Of a DNA stretch of 64,000 nt, positions 56,564-64,000 are shown piece after piece (the first letter of the stretch is position 1; every line of letters begins with the position of its first letter). Where the stretch lies: contig NZ_QLKQ01000012.1 in the NCBI RefSeq assembly GCF_003349955.1, positions 1 to 64,000 on the forward strand, written 5' to 3'. This DNA comes from Azospirillum brasilense (GTDB lineage: Bacteria; Pseudomonadota; Alphaproteobacteria; Azospirillales; Azospirillaceae). The position numbers and the translations under genes were made by a program. The notes beneath the pieces are model-generated. The model saw only the letters and a list, made by a program, of their open reading frames with translations, was not told where the DNA came from and did no database searches.

Positions 56564-57679
56564 ATGCACAGCGCCATCATCGACCTCCCGTCCGCCACCC
56601 CCGGCACCCGGCGGACCCTGACCGTCCAGCGCTTCGGCACGGCGGGCGCGCGGCCCTGCGCCTACATCCAGGCGTCGCTGCACGCCGACGAGATCCCGGC
56701 GATGCTGGTGGCCGACAAGCTGCGCCGCATCCTGACCGCTCTGGAGGCCGAGGGGCGGATCGCCGGCGAGGTGATCCTCGTCCCGGTCGCCAACCCGGTG
56801 GGGCTGGGCCAGTCGCTGATGGACCATCACCTCGGCCGCTTCGACCAGGACGACGGCAAGAACTTCAACCGCGACTACCCCCACCTGACCGAGGCGGTGG
56901 CCGAGCGCGTGGCCGATCGGCTGACCGACGACGGCGAGGCCAACAAGGCCGCCATCCGCGCCGCCCTGGCCGACGCGCTGGCCGAACGCACCCCGCGCAC
57001 CGAGACGGAGCACATGAAGCACCGTCTTCTGGAGCTGGCGCTCCAGGCCGATTGGGTGCTGGACCTGCATTGCGACCTGGAAGCGGTGATGCACCTCTAC
57101 ACCCTGACGCCGTCGGCGGAGGCCTTCGCCCCGTTGCAGCGTCTGCTGGGCGCGCAGGCGGTCTTCCTGGCCGAGGAATCCGGCGGCGACCCCTTCGACG
57201 AGGCGGTCAGCCGCCCCTGGAACGAGCTTGCCAAGCGCTGGCCCGACCGCCCGATCCCCTTCGGCTGCCATTCCGTGACCGTGGAGCTGCGCGGGCAGGC
57301 CGACGTGGAGCACGCCCAGGGCGAAGCGGACGCCCGGGCCATCGCCGGCTTCCTCACCCATGCCGGCGTCCTGTCCGGCGCGCCGCCGGCCCTGCCGGAG
57401 CCGCTGTGCGCCCCGACCCCGCTGGAATCCTCCGAACCGCTGACCGCCCCGGTGGGCGGCGTGGTGGTCTTCCACCACAAGGCAGGCGACCGCGTGGCGG
57501 CCGGCGCCGTGGTCGCCGACATCCTCGACCCGCTGACCGGCGACGTGACCCCGGTGCGCAGCGAATCGGCGGGCGTGCTCTACGCCCACAGCGCGACCCG
57601 CTTCACCCTGGCGGGCAAGCGGATCGCCAAGGTGGCGGGGACGACGCTACGGAGGACTGGGCCGTTGTTGAGTGCGTGA
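56564..57679 (+). CDS. Succinylglutamate desuccinylase/aspartoacylase-family deacylase
   Basis: A 371-residue zinc-carboxypeptidase-like amidohydrolase of the AstE/AspA group. Zinc ligands appear as His40 and Glu43 (ASLHADEIP) and His169 (LDLHCDLEA), with NFNRDYP and the catalytic-type VTVELRGQADVEH later. A beta-rich C-terminal domain follows (TAPVGGVVVFHHKAGDRVAAGAVVADI). It hydrolyses an N-acyl-amino acid amide. Its position after arginase and rocD suggests a role in arginine or related amino-acid use, but the substrate is inferred only. It is the last gene before the AT-rich insert. Confidence 0.85.
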   Translation: MHSAIIDLPSATPGTRRTLTVQRFGTAGARPCAYIQASLHADEIPAMLVADKLRRILTALEAEGRIAGEVILVPVANPVGLGQSLMDHHLGRFDQDDGKNFNRDYPHLTEAVAERVADRLTDDGEANKAAIRAALADALAERTPRTETEHMKHRLLELALQADWVLDLHCDLEAVMHLYTLTPSAEAFAPLQRLLGAQAVFLAEESGGDPFDEAVSRPWNELAKRWPDRPIPFGCHSVTVELRGQADVEHAQGEADARAIAGFLTHAGVLSGAPPALPEPLCAPTPLESSEPLTAPVGGVVVFHHKAGDRVAAGAVVADILDPLTGDVTPVRSESAGVLYAHSATRFTLAGKRIAKVAGTTLRRTGPLLSA

Positions 57680-57824
57680 CCTTTCATTAGGGATCAGGTG
57701 GATTTTTATTCAAGTTATGGTTGCATTGTTTTTATTTTTGGGCCAATAATTGAAACTAAGAATGCCGATTGCGACGGGTTATTGATCGTTTTTATGACTT
57801 TTCTCCCAGATTCTATAATTGATA

Positions 57825-58868
57825 TTATGCGGTGTTTTGGATTGGAATAATGCGTCCTCTTTTTGGAGCGTTACTGTTTAATTTCATTCCAATTTCCTTT
57901 GCGTTGGCTATATTTACTTCTGCTAATGGCGTGCCATTTATTTGAATAGACTCAATGGTCATGCGGTGATAAGAGCTGTCCGTGGATACGGCGATGAGGC
58001 TGCCAGTTTTTAGAACGACTCCTTCAACGATTGCTATTACAATATTTGAGGATAGATTTTCCGTTATTGTTCCGACGCACGATACTCTGCCATCTTCAAG
58101 CATAACCTTTAATGCCTCATGGTTCACCAATTGTGATAAGGTGTCGCATAAGCACATAACAAATTGAATTATGTCGATGAGCTTTTGAGTCCCAAGTATT
58201 TCATCTACAGCAACAGTGCCATGAGCAGCAGCGTTCCTGTACTCAACGAGCTCTTTTAGCTTAGTTGATGTTTGCTCCTGAATTTTTCTTGTGCTCTGGA
58301 AGTGTAATTGGAGAGATTTGCTTTGCTGGACCCAAATGCCAATTCCATCAATTCCGCACCTTGCGAAAATTTGACCAAGATCATCCCAGCGTAGGTTATT
58401 TTGATGGTGTGTTAAGCATTCGCTTTGAAGCTTATATCTTGAGCTTCCACTTAATGCTTGATGATATTGCGCAACAAGATTCTCTCTGGATAAGTGCTCA
58501 TAGCGATTTTTATGAAGCATACTAAGAATGTAAGGAAACCCTTCTGTGTAGCCATCTTTTAGCCCCTTAGGTAAATCTGGAAACTTGACGTCAGCTGATC
58601 TGAATTCAATCCACTCCGAGAGTATGCTTTCTGCAAACTGCTCATATAGGGCATAGATGCGTCCCACGGCGGAGCAATGGTCCAAAATTCTCCATTGCGG
58701 AATTGTAGGTGCTGTATGCCTCAAAGATGTCAGCTCAAATTCCAACTCTGTTGGTTCAGAGCATATGGGGAGTCGTCCCAACACAGAACGCATTCCATCG
58801 TTCGCCGTGATGTACGATGTTAGAGCAGTGGCGCCTAATTGGAGGCGCTCTAATGGCTTCAGGATCAT
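57825..58868 (-). CDS. HEPN-domain RNase-like protein (MAE_28990/MAE_18760-like)
   Basis: A 347-residue protein in AT-rich DNA. The central helical part (about 60-255) looks like a HEPN domain, with the ribonuclease-type Arg-x4-His motif RNAAAH at R211-H216. The C-terminal part (about 262-340, VGTITENLSSNIVIAIVEGVV to IGMKLN) has the strand pattern of a translation-factor domain-II beta barrel. This layout fits the MAE_28990-type HEPN family, commonly next to DUF262 genes. It begins 3 bases after the DUF262 stop, so the two are probably co-transcribed and co-translated. A role as toxin or RNase in defence is inferred. Confidence 0.75.
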   Translation of the reverse strand: MILKPLERLQLGATALTSYITANDGMRSVLGRLPICSEPTELEFELTSLRHTAPTIPQWRILDHCSAVGRIYALYEQFAESILSEWIEFRSADVKFPDLPKGLKDGYTEGFPYILSMLHKNRYEHLSRENLVAQYHQALSGSSRYKLQSECLTHHQNNLRWDDLGQIFARCGIDGIGIWVQQSKSLQLHFQSTRKIQEQTSTKLKELVEYRNAAAHGTVAVDEILGTQKLIDIIQFVMCLCDTLSQLVNHEALKVMLEDGRVSCVGTITENLSSNIVIAIVEGVVLKTGSLIAVSTDSSYHRMTIESIQINGTPLAEVNIANAKEIGMKLNSNAPKRGRIIPIQNTA

Positions 58869-58871
58869 TGT

Positions 58872-60059
58872 TTAGTCCAATACAGAAGCAATCATGTTGC
58901 TAAATAAATTGATTCTATTCTGTACATCTCCCTTAGTATTTGCGCGACCGGTGAACGTTCCTTCTTCATGAATTCGAAATAGGTCTTTTGTTTTCTCAAT
59001 AATTACTCGCTTTTTCTGTTTGATTCTTTCCGCATCGCTAATGTGGTGAGACGTGCCTATCATGACAGCATCGAAAAATGCTTTCTGAGGAAGTTTCGCC
59101 CAGCTATTTTTCACGGTATCGTAAGGGCGAAAAACGTTTTCGCCAAATACCTCATGCACAACATCTATCGTTTTGAGGAATAAGTTTTCTAAAGCCATGA
59201 TATCATCGTGGCTGAATTCAGCCGCTTTCATCATATAAAGATCTAAAAAGCCCTGCATGCCACGCCGATAATGTTCCGCGTTGCGTAAAGCAAAAAAACG
59301 AAGGACTAGCTCAGCATCTTCCATTTTCTGAAAAAAATTACTGCTCAACAAAGCTCTGTCACCCGAACGCAGTTCGTCTGGGTGGTGCTCAGGCAAGCCC
59401 CAGGCTCCCCTAATTATGGGGTGTCGAGAAAGCTTTAGTAGGAGTTCATTGAGCTCGCCTTGGTAGAGAGCATTGCGAATTTCTTGCCTCTCTAGCTCGA
59501 CCCCGCCTGTGTTGAGACGTTCGAAAACAATCTGTCGTAAGAGAAAAGCTTCTTCGTCTTGTGGGGCTGATTCTTTAAGCATAACTATAGATGATATGGA
59601 ACGCCTATCGATTCCTGACTTAACTAGAGACGGCAGATTGTGGTAATACCGGCCATTTAATTCCGGCCAATGCTGAAGCCCTTTAAGGGCAAACTTATTT
59701 TCATAAAAATCACGAACGGCAGTTATCCTTTGTTGTCCGTCCATTACCTCATATGAGTTAAAATTTTTCTCATATAGAAATATAGGAGGAACTGGAACGT
59801 TGATAATAAAAGATTCAATAAGGCGACTTTGCCTTTCGGCATCCCATCTGGGGCGTCTTTGATAAAATGGACGGAGGTCCATATAGTCTGATTTTTTTAA
59901 CTGATCTACAAAGCCGGGCAGCTTTTCACGGTTGTTTTCGACAACTATTCGCCCCTCACCACGTTGGTAGCGCTCGTTGATATCGGCATCCGTTTGAGCC
60001 TCCTGTGCAATACGTGTCTCGGCTAGCCACATCCGCTTCTCAGCCGCAATCAACGTCAT
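58872..60059 (-). CDS. DUF262 (ParB/GmrS-like N-terminal) domain protein
   Basis: A 395-residue protein. The N-terminal part contains the DUF262 signatures RPFYQRRPRWD (residues 63-73) and VMDGQQRITAV with D107-R111, the ParB-fold nucleotide-binding/nuclease-like centre shared with GmrS-type restriction proteins. The remainder is helical and has no HNH (DUF1524) domain that I can see. A TTG at 60083 is an alternative start; the ATG at 60059 is preferred. It is the first gene of the AT-rich pair with the HEPN protein. The family is linked to antiphage systems, but this particular pairing has no function I can name. Confidence 0.8.
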   Translation of the reverse strand: MTLIAAEKRMWLAETRIAQEAQTDADINERYQRGEGRIVVENNREKLPGFVDQLKKSDYMDLRPFYQRRPRWDAERQSRLIESFIINVPVPPIFLYEKNFNSYEVMDGQQRITAVRDFYENKFALKGLQHWPELNGRYYHNLPSLVKSGIDRRSISSIVMLKESAPQDEEAFLLRQIVFERLNTGGVELERQEIRNALYQGELNELLLKLSRHPIIRGAWGLPEHHPDELRSGDRALLSSNFFQKMEDAELVLRFFALRNAEHYRRGMQGFLDLYMMKAAEFSHDDIMALENLFLKTIDVVHEVFGENVFRPYDTVKNSWAKLPQKAFFDAVMIGTSHHISDAERIKQKKRVIIEKTKDLFRIHEEGTFTGRANTKGDVQNRINLFSNMIASVLD

Positions 60060-60226
60060 CGCAGACCACCCACTTCTAATCAAAGTTCACAATTAAACTA
60101 CTAACGGTGTATGGCATATTCTAAAGGATATCTCAAGCTTGCTCTATTTCTGATAAGGAAGCTACGTATGCATGTAGTTCAGAATTTTATGTATTGAAAC
60201 GGATGCGCGCCAATATATGTCCACGC

Positions 60227-60256
60227 TTGACAACCATACCAACCGTTCGGTATGTT
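60227..60256 (+). promoter_or_regulatory. TetR-gene promoter with overlapping operator
   Basis: TTGACA at 60227-60232 is followed 18 bases later by TATGTT at 60251-60256. Between them, a perfect 6-bp dyad (CATACC at 60235-60240, GGTATG at 60249-60254) makes the 20-bp site CATACCAACCGTTCGGTATG. A TetR-type operator between -35 and -10, 11 bases from the TetR start codon, is strong evidence for autorepression. Confidence 0.75.
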
Positions 60257-60264
60257 TTTGACCC

Positions 60265-60915
60265 ATGCCACGACCCGCCAAACATCACCCTGAACGCGGC
60301 GATGCCCGCACCCGGCTTCTCGACGCGGCGCGGGACGTCATCCGGGCCAAGGGCTTCGCGGCGACCTCCGTCGATGATCTCTGCAAGGCGGCGGGAGTCA
60401 CCAAGGGCGCGTTCTTCCATCATTTCGCGACCAAGGAAGCGCTCGGCGTCGCCGCCGCCGCCTATTGGGCGGAAACCACCTCGGCCTTCTTCGCGAACGC
60501 GCCGTACCACCGGCTCGACGACCCGCTCGACCGCTTGTTCGGCTATGTCGACTTCCGCAAGGCGATCATCGACGGCGACCCTGCCGAGTTCACCTGCCTC
60601 GTCGGGACCATGACGCAGGAGGTCTACGGGTCGCACCCGGCAATCCGCGACGCCTGCGCCGCCAGCATCTTCGGCCACGCGGCGACGCTCGAACCGGACA
60701 TCGCGGCGGCCATGGCGGCGCGCGGCATCGAAGCCGACTGGACCCCGGCGAGCCTCGCGCGGCACACCCAGGCCGTCCTCCAGGGCGCCTTCATCCTCGC
60801 CAAGGCGACGGGCGGGCGCGAGGACGCGCTGGACAGCGTCGATCACCTGAAACGCTACCTCACGCTGCTCTTTTCACAGACCCGTTCGAAAGGGAATCCC
60901 CATGACGGAAGGTGA
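60265..60915 (+). CDS. TetR/AcrR-family transcriptional regulator
   Basis: A 216-residue regulator. The N-terminal HTH is clear: RLLDAARDVIRAKGFAATSV, then DDLCKAAGVTKGAFFHHFATKEAL. The C-terminal ligand-binding domain is helical. It probably represses its own operon through the dyad at 60235-60254. The next gene begins inside its last codons (14-base overlap), so regulator and the AHSA1-like protein are coupled. Confidence 0.93.
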   Translation: MPRPAKHHPERGDARTRLLDAARDVIRAKGFAATSVDDLCKAAGVTKGAFFHHFATKEALGVAAAAYWAETTSAFFANAPYHRLDDPLDRLFGYVDFRKAIIDGDPAEFTCLVGTMTQEVYGSHPAIRDACAASIFGHAATLEPDIAAAMAARGIEADWTPASLARHTQAVLQGAFILAKATGGREDALDSVDHLKRYLTLLFSQTRSKGNPHDGR

Positions 60916-61366
60916 GCGCGACCTCGTTCTGACCCGCAGCCTCGATGCGCCGCGCGGCGCGCTGTGGCGCTGCTGGACCGAATCCGAACTGCTGAAACAG
61001 TGGTTCTGCCCCAAGCCCTGGTTCGTGTCCGAGGCCCGGATGGACCTGCGGCCGGGCGGCGAGTTCTTCACGCTGATGAACGGTCCGAACGGCGAATCCT
61101 TCGGCGAGCCCGGCGTCTTCCTCGACGTGGAGGAGGGGCGGCGTCTGGTCTTCACCGACGCCTTCCGCCCCGGCTGGCGGCCGTCGGGCCGGGCCTTCAT
61201 GACCGCCGAGGTGCGGTTCGAGGACGCGGGCGACGGCCGGACCCTCTACACCGCCCGCGCCATGCACTGGAGCGCCGAGGCGCGCGACGAGCACGAGAAG
61301 ATGGGTTTCCACGAGGGCTGGGGCAAAGCGACCGACCAGCTCGAAGCCCTCGCCCAGACGCTTTGA
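60902..61366 (+). CDS. SRPBCC/AHSA1-domain protein
   Basis: A 154-residue START-like protein: VLTRSLDAPRGALWRCWTESELLKQWF at the N terminus, FGEPGVFLDVEEGRRLVFTDAF in the middle and a C-terminal helix HEGWGKATDQLEALA, as in the activator-of-Hsp90 homologue-1 group. Such folds bind hydrophobic ligands. It overlaps the TetR gene and precedes a VOC protein, a combination often seen in operons for small-molecule response. The ligand is unknown. Confidence 0.9.
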   Translation: MTEGERDLVLTRSLDAPRGALWRCWTESELLKQWFCPKPWFVSEARMDLRPGGEFFTLMNGPNGESFGEPGVFLDVEEGRRLVFTDAFRPGWRPSGRAFMTAEVRFEDAGDGRTLYTARAMHWSAEARDEHEKMGFHEGWGKATDQLEALAQTL

Positions 61367-61415
61367 CCCAAGACGCTCTGATTCAGAAACAAACGAACCG
61401 GGAGGAAACGACACC

Positions 61416-61850
61416 ATGGAACCGACGATCTACCTGTTCTTCAACGGGACCTGCCTGGAAGCGATGACCCATTACGCCGAAGCCCTCGGCGGCGAGGTCG
61501 TCTATGTGTTCCGCAACGGCGACGCCCCGGACGCGGACAGCCGGATGCCCGGCGGCGATGACCTCGTGATGAACATGATGGTGAAGCTGGGGGCGACCAC
61601 GGTGATGGCGTCCGACTCGCCGGACAGCATGTACAGCACGCCGCAGGGATTCCGGGTGCAGATCGCCCCGCCGTCGCTCGCCGAGTTCGACCGCGTCTTC
61701 GCCGTGCTGGCGAAGGACGCCCGCGCCGTGGAGATGCCGCCGGGCGAGACCTTCTGGGCCGAGCGCTTCGCCATGGTCACCGACCGCTTCGGCACGCCCT
61801 GGATGCTCAACCACACCGGCGCGAAGTGCCCGGACGCGGCGGCGTCCTGA
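61416..61850 (+). CDS. VOC-superfamily (PhnB/glyoxalase-like) protein
   Basis: A 144-residue protein of the PhnB-like VOC group: IYLFFNGTCLEAMTHYAEALGGEV at the start and FAMVTDRFGTPWMLNHTG at the end. The two beta-alpha-beta-beta-beta modules are implied by length. A GGAGG precedes the start. Family members include dioxygenases and antibiotic-binding proteins. No function is assigned. Confidence 0.9.
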   Translation: MEPTIYLFFNGTCLEAMTHYAEALGGEVVYVFRNGDAPDADSRMPGGDDLVMNMMVKLGATTVMASDSPDSMYSTPQGFRVQIAPPSLAEFDRVFAVLAKDARAVEMPPGETFWAERFAMVTDRFGTPWMLNHTGAKCPDAAAS

Positions 61851-61891
61851 CGGACGGGGCCGAAGCTTCATACAAACAAGGGAGGAAGGGC

Positions 61892-62257
61892 ATGGCTTAC
61901 ATCGACGGCTTCGTCATCGCGGTGCCGACGGCCAACAAGCAGGCCTTCATCGACCACGCCAACAAGATCGACGTTCTGTTCAAGGAGCTTGGCGCGACGC
62001 GCATCATCGAATGCTGGGGCGACGATGTGCCCAACGGCAAGCTCACCGATTTCCGCCGGGCGGTGCAGGCGACGGAGGACGAGACGGTCGCCTTCTCCTG
62101 GATCGAATGGCCGGACAAGGCGACGCGGGACGCCGGGATGGGGCGGATCGAGGAGCTGATGAAGACCGACGAGCGGTTCAGCCCAGAGAACAACCCGATG
62201 CCCTTCGATGGCAAGCGGATGATCTTCGGCGGCTTCACGCCGGTCGTCGAGATTTGA
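61892..62257 (+). CDS. DUF1428-family protein
   Basis: A 121-residue protein with the DUF1428 pattern: MAYIDGFVIAVPTANKQAF, then WGDDVPNGKLTDFRRAVQA and an ending MPFDGKRMIFGGFTPVVE. The ribosome-binding site GGAGG is well placed. It is the last gene of the TetR-led operon (TetR, AHSA1, VOC, DUF1428). Ferredoxin-like fold is known for the family; function is not. Confidence 0.9.
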   Translation: MAYIDGFVIAVPTANKQAFIDHANKIDVLFKELGATRIIECWGDDVPNGKLTDFRRAVQATEDETVAFSWIEWPDKATRDAGMGRIEELMKTDERFSPENNPMPFDGKRMIFGGFTPVVEI

Positions 62258-62266
62258 GCGGGCGCG

Positions 62267-63151
62267 TCAGGAGCCGGTGAGCGCGCCGGCTTCGCTGTTT
62301 GAAAGACCGAGGTCCGCGGCGGCGTTGCGCATCAGCGCCGCCGCGTCCCGCTCCCTCATGCGCCGGTACCCGGCCTCGGCCAGCGCCGCCCGCCGCGCAT
62401 CGTCGGCGACCAGCGCGCAGGCGGCCTCGACCAGCCCGTCGTAGGGGGCGAAGGCCATGGCGTCCAGCAGGTCGGGGTCGATCTCGGTGCCGGGGTGGCG
62501 CTCGGCCAGCACCGCCTTGCGGTTCGACAGCAGGTGCGAGACGCGGACGATTTCGAAGATGCCCGCCTCGTGGTAATGCAGGTTCAGCACCAGCTTGGCG
62601 TCGGCGACGAAGCGGTCGCGCAGTTCGCCGTAATAATGCTGGAGGCCGACCACGGTCAGGCCGCGCTCGCCCAGCGCGTCGAGGATCGCGCGGCGGCGCG
62701 GGTTCACGGCGCCGTAGAACAGCACGTCGATGCCGGGGGAGGGGCTGTTCGGGATGCGGGTCATCTCGTCCACATGCCCGATGGGGACGTGGCGCGCCCG
62801 GATGCCCTGGCCGGCCAGATCGGCGATGTTGCGCGGGCTGTAGTCCCACACCCGGCAGCGGCGCAGCAGGTCCAGATAATGGGCGTTGCGCGGGTGGAGC
62901 GTGGCGATCTGCTCCAGATTGTAGAGGATGGTGCCGCTGGGCAGCCGGTCGCCTTCCTCCGGCGACAGATCGTGCCCGCCCAGGACGATGGCGCGGCGTC
63001 GGCGGCCGACGCGGTTCCACACGATCTCCGCGTCGATGCCCAGGCGGCGCAGCGCGAAGCGCAGGGTTTCCGCGACCTCTGAAAAGACGCTGGCCCCGGC
63101 GTCGCCCAGACCGTTCTTCTTGATGATGACGATGTCGATCCCGCCGGCCAT
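62267..63151 (-). CDS. Glycosyltransferase-like protein (CgeB-type GT-B half)
   Basis: A 294-residue protein with a Rossmann-type pattern. DVLFYGAVNPRRRAILDAL and LVLNLHYHEAGIFEIVRVSHLLSNRKAVLAE resemble the C-terminal part of CgeB/GT4-like glycosyltransferases. There is no signal peptide or membrane segment. It is a single minus-strand gene convergent with the TetR operon (9-base gap). The sugar and acceptor are unknown. Confidence 0.72.
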   Translation of the reverse strand: MAGGIDIVIIKKNGLGDAGASVFSEVAETLRFALRRLGIDAEIVWNRVGRRRRAIVLGGHDLSPEEGDRLPSGTILYNLEQIATLHPRNAHYLDLLRRCRVWDYSPRNIADLAGQGIRARHVPIGHVDEMTRIPNSPSPGIDVLFYGAVNPRRRAILDALGERGLTVVGLQHYYGELRDRFVADAKLVLNLHYHEAGIFEIVRVSHLLSNRKAVLAERHPGTEIDPDLLDAMAFAPYDGLVEAACALVADDARRAALAEAGYRRMRERDAAALMRNAAADLGLSNSEAGALTGS

Positions 63152-63205
63152 GGGCTTGCCCCTCCGCTCCGCGCCCTTATCCTAAAGCGGGAGCGGGCGG
63201 GCGCA

Positions 63206-63241
63206 CAAAAAGAAACCCTCCTTCCCATGTGGGAAGGAGGG
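63206..63241 (-). terminator. Rho-independent terminator after gabT
   Basis: An 11-bp perfect stem (CCCTCCTTCCC at 63216-63226, complement at 63231-63241) with a 4-base loop and a minus-strand tail TTTCTTTTT, 42 bases past the gabT stop. Confidence 0.9.
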
Positions 63242-63282
63242 CGTGCAGTCTGGGGACTTCGCTGAAAAACCGGGTCGCAGCG

Positions 63283-64000
63283 TCAGGCTGAGACCAGCTC
63301 CTCCAGGGAGCGCTCGATGATGTCCAGCCCCTCGTCCACCAGCGCGTCCGACGCGGTCAGCGGAACCAGGATGCGGATCACGTTGCCGTAAGTGCCGCAG
63401 GACAGCAGGACGAGGCCCTTCTCCGCCGCCTTGGCGACCAGCGCCTTGGTCAGCTCCGGCGCCGGCTCCTTGGTGCCGCGGTCCTTCACCAGCTCCATGG
63501 CGATCATGCCGCCCAGGTTGCGCACGTCGCCGATCACCGACAGCGTGTTGCGCTGGGCCATGGTGCGGAAGCGGCCGGCGATGCGCTCGCCCAGGTCGTT
63601 GGAGCGCTGGATCAGCTTCTCCTCCTCGATGACGTCCAGCACGGCCAGCGCCGCGGTGGTCGCCAACGGGCTGCCGGCGTAGGTGCCGCCGATGCCGCCG
63701 GGGATCGGGGCGTCCATGATCTCCGCCTTGCCGGTGACCGCCGACAGCGGGAAACCGCCGGCCAGGCTCTTCGCCATGGTCATCAGGTCGGGCTCGACGC
63801 CGGAATGCTCGATGGCGAACATCTTGCCGGTGCGGGCGAAGCCGGTCTGGATCTCGTCGATGATCAGCAGGATGCCGTTGTCGTCGCAGATCTTGCGCAG
63901 GGCCTGCAGGAACTCCGGCGGGGCGATGTTGAAGCCGCCCTCACCCTGCACCGGCTCCACGATGATCGCGGCGACGCGGGTGGCGTCGACGTCCGACTTG
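63283..64000 (-). CDS. gabT: 4-aminobutyrate aminotransferase, C-terminal part (partial)
   Basis: The 3' end of a class III PLP aminotransferase, running off the right edge. About 239 residues are visible. VEPVQGEGGFN, IIDEIQTGFARTGKMFAIEH, MAKSLAGGFPLSAVTG (PLP Lys) and GGIGGTYAGSPLA match GabT/4-aminobutyrate transaminase. It moves the amino group of GABA to 2-oxoglutarate. The GTG at 63960 is an internal Val, not the start. Confidence 0.9.
   Translation of the reverse strand, partial: KSDVDATRVAAIIVEPVQGEGGFNIAPPEFLQALRKICDDNGILLIIDEIQTGFARTGKMFAIEHSGVEPDLMTMAKSLAGGFPLSAVTGKAEIMDAPIPGGIGGTYAGSPLATTAALAVLDVIEEEKLIQRSNDLGERIAGRFRTMAQRNTLSVIGDVRNLGGMIAMELVKDRGTKEPAPELTKALVAKAAEKGLVLLSCGTYGNVIRILVPLTASDALVDEGLDIIERSLEELVSA

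Larger units (their letters stand above)
57690..60200. other. AT-rich, probably horizontally acquired segment
   Basis: Base composition drops sharply from about 57690 to 60200 compared with the flanking DNA, with codons ending in A or T. The change coincides with the ends of the two-gene HEPN/DUF262 unit. I found no integrase, transposase or flanking direct repeats. Between 57690 and 57824, and between 60060 and 60226, I see no gene. Confidence 0.85.

Noticed and set aside
57690-60200. Flanking direct repeats marking insertion of the AT-rich segment
   Set aside because: I compared both edges by eye and saw no repeat longer than chance.

Overview
The window is GC-rich DNA from an alphaproteobacterium. 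The best guess is Azospirillum or a close Rhodospirillales relative. The evidence is the alphaproteobacterial form of the 23S rRNA 3' end at base 1, the order hisG-hisD-UPF0262-LMW phosphatase-infA-maf-RNase E/G-yacG, strong GC bias at third codon positions, and a large exopolysaccharide locus with plant-polymer hydrolases. It reads as chromosomal (rRNA, tRNA-Phe, infA, his genes). Genus is inference.

Layout. (1) 1-67 is the tail of a 23S rRNA gene, followed by a hairpin terminator with no 5S gene between. (2) 205-25738 is a surface-polysaccharide locus, mostly on the minus strand. It starts with a five-gene module (ACP, acyl-AMP ligase, asparagine-synthase-like amidotransferase, NAD-synthase-like amidase, GNAT) that looks built to acylate or amidate a building block. 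Then come a polysaccharide deacetylase, three glycosyltransferases, an O-antigen ligase/polymerase-type membrane protein, a polyprenyl-phosphate sugar-1-phosphate transferase and, divergently, a Wzx-type flippase. The locus continues with a CBM/GH5/Calx-beta enzyme, a methyltransferase, a Tat-exported GH10 xylanase lipoprotein, a Wzc-like co-polymerase/kinase and a WecG/TagA transferase. Together these resemble a Wzx/Wzy-type exopolysaccharide system carrying its own hydrolases; no Wza exporter is in the window. (3) 26221-33510 holds a Suv3-like RNA helicase, gpmA, a small winged-helix protein with a short partner, a Nif11-type peptide and glgX. (4) 33511-37560 holds a hybrid histidine kinase, a pentapeptide-repeat protein and a small exported protein. 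(5) 37680-46954 is a housekeeping run, hisG to tRNA-Phe, interrupted by a second hybrid kinase and a lytic-transglycosylase-like protein. (6) 47121-52122 is a four-gene glycosyltransferase cassette directly after tRNA-Phe (GT10 fucosyltransferase, unknown transferase, TPR-O-GlcNAc transferase, GT7). (7) 52248-57679 holds an orphan ParA with a hydrophobic tail, then an arginine-catabolism block: Lrp regulator, arginase, ornithine aminotransferase and an AstE-like deacylase. (8) 57690-60200 is a strikingly AT-rich insert with two adjacent genes, a HEPN RNase-like protein and a DUF262 (ParB-like) protein. It is the best candidate for an uncharacterised defence system here. (9) 60227-62257 is a TetR-controlled small operon. 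(10) 62267-64000 holds a CgeB-like glycosyltransferase and the 3' part of gabT, cut by the window end.

A family of ~120-bp inverted-repeat elements occurs four times between genes, with a fifth, related but different, palindrome at 15088. Most protein calls rest on motifs read by eye. No database search was possible.
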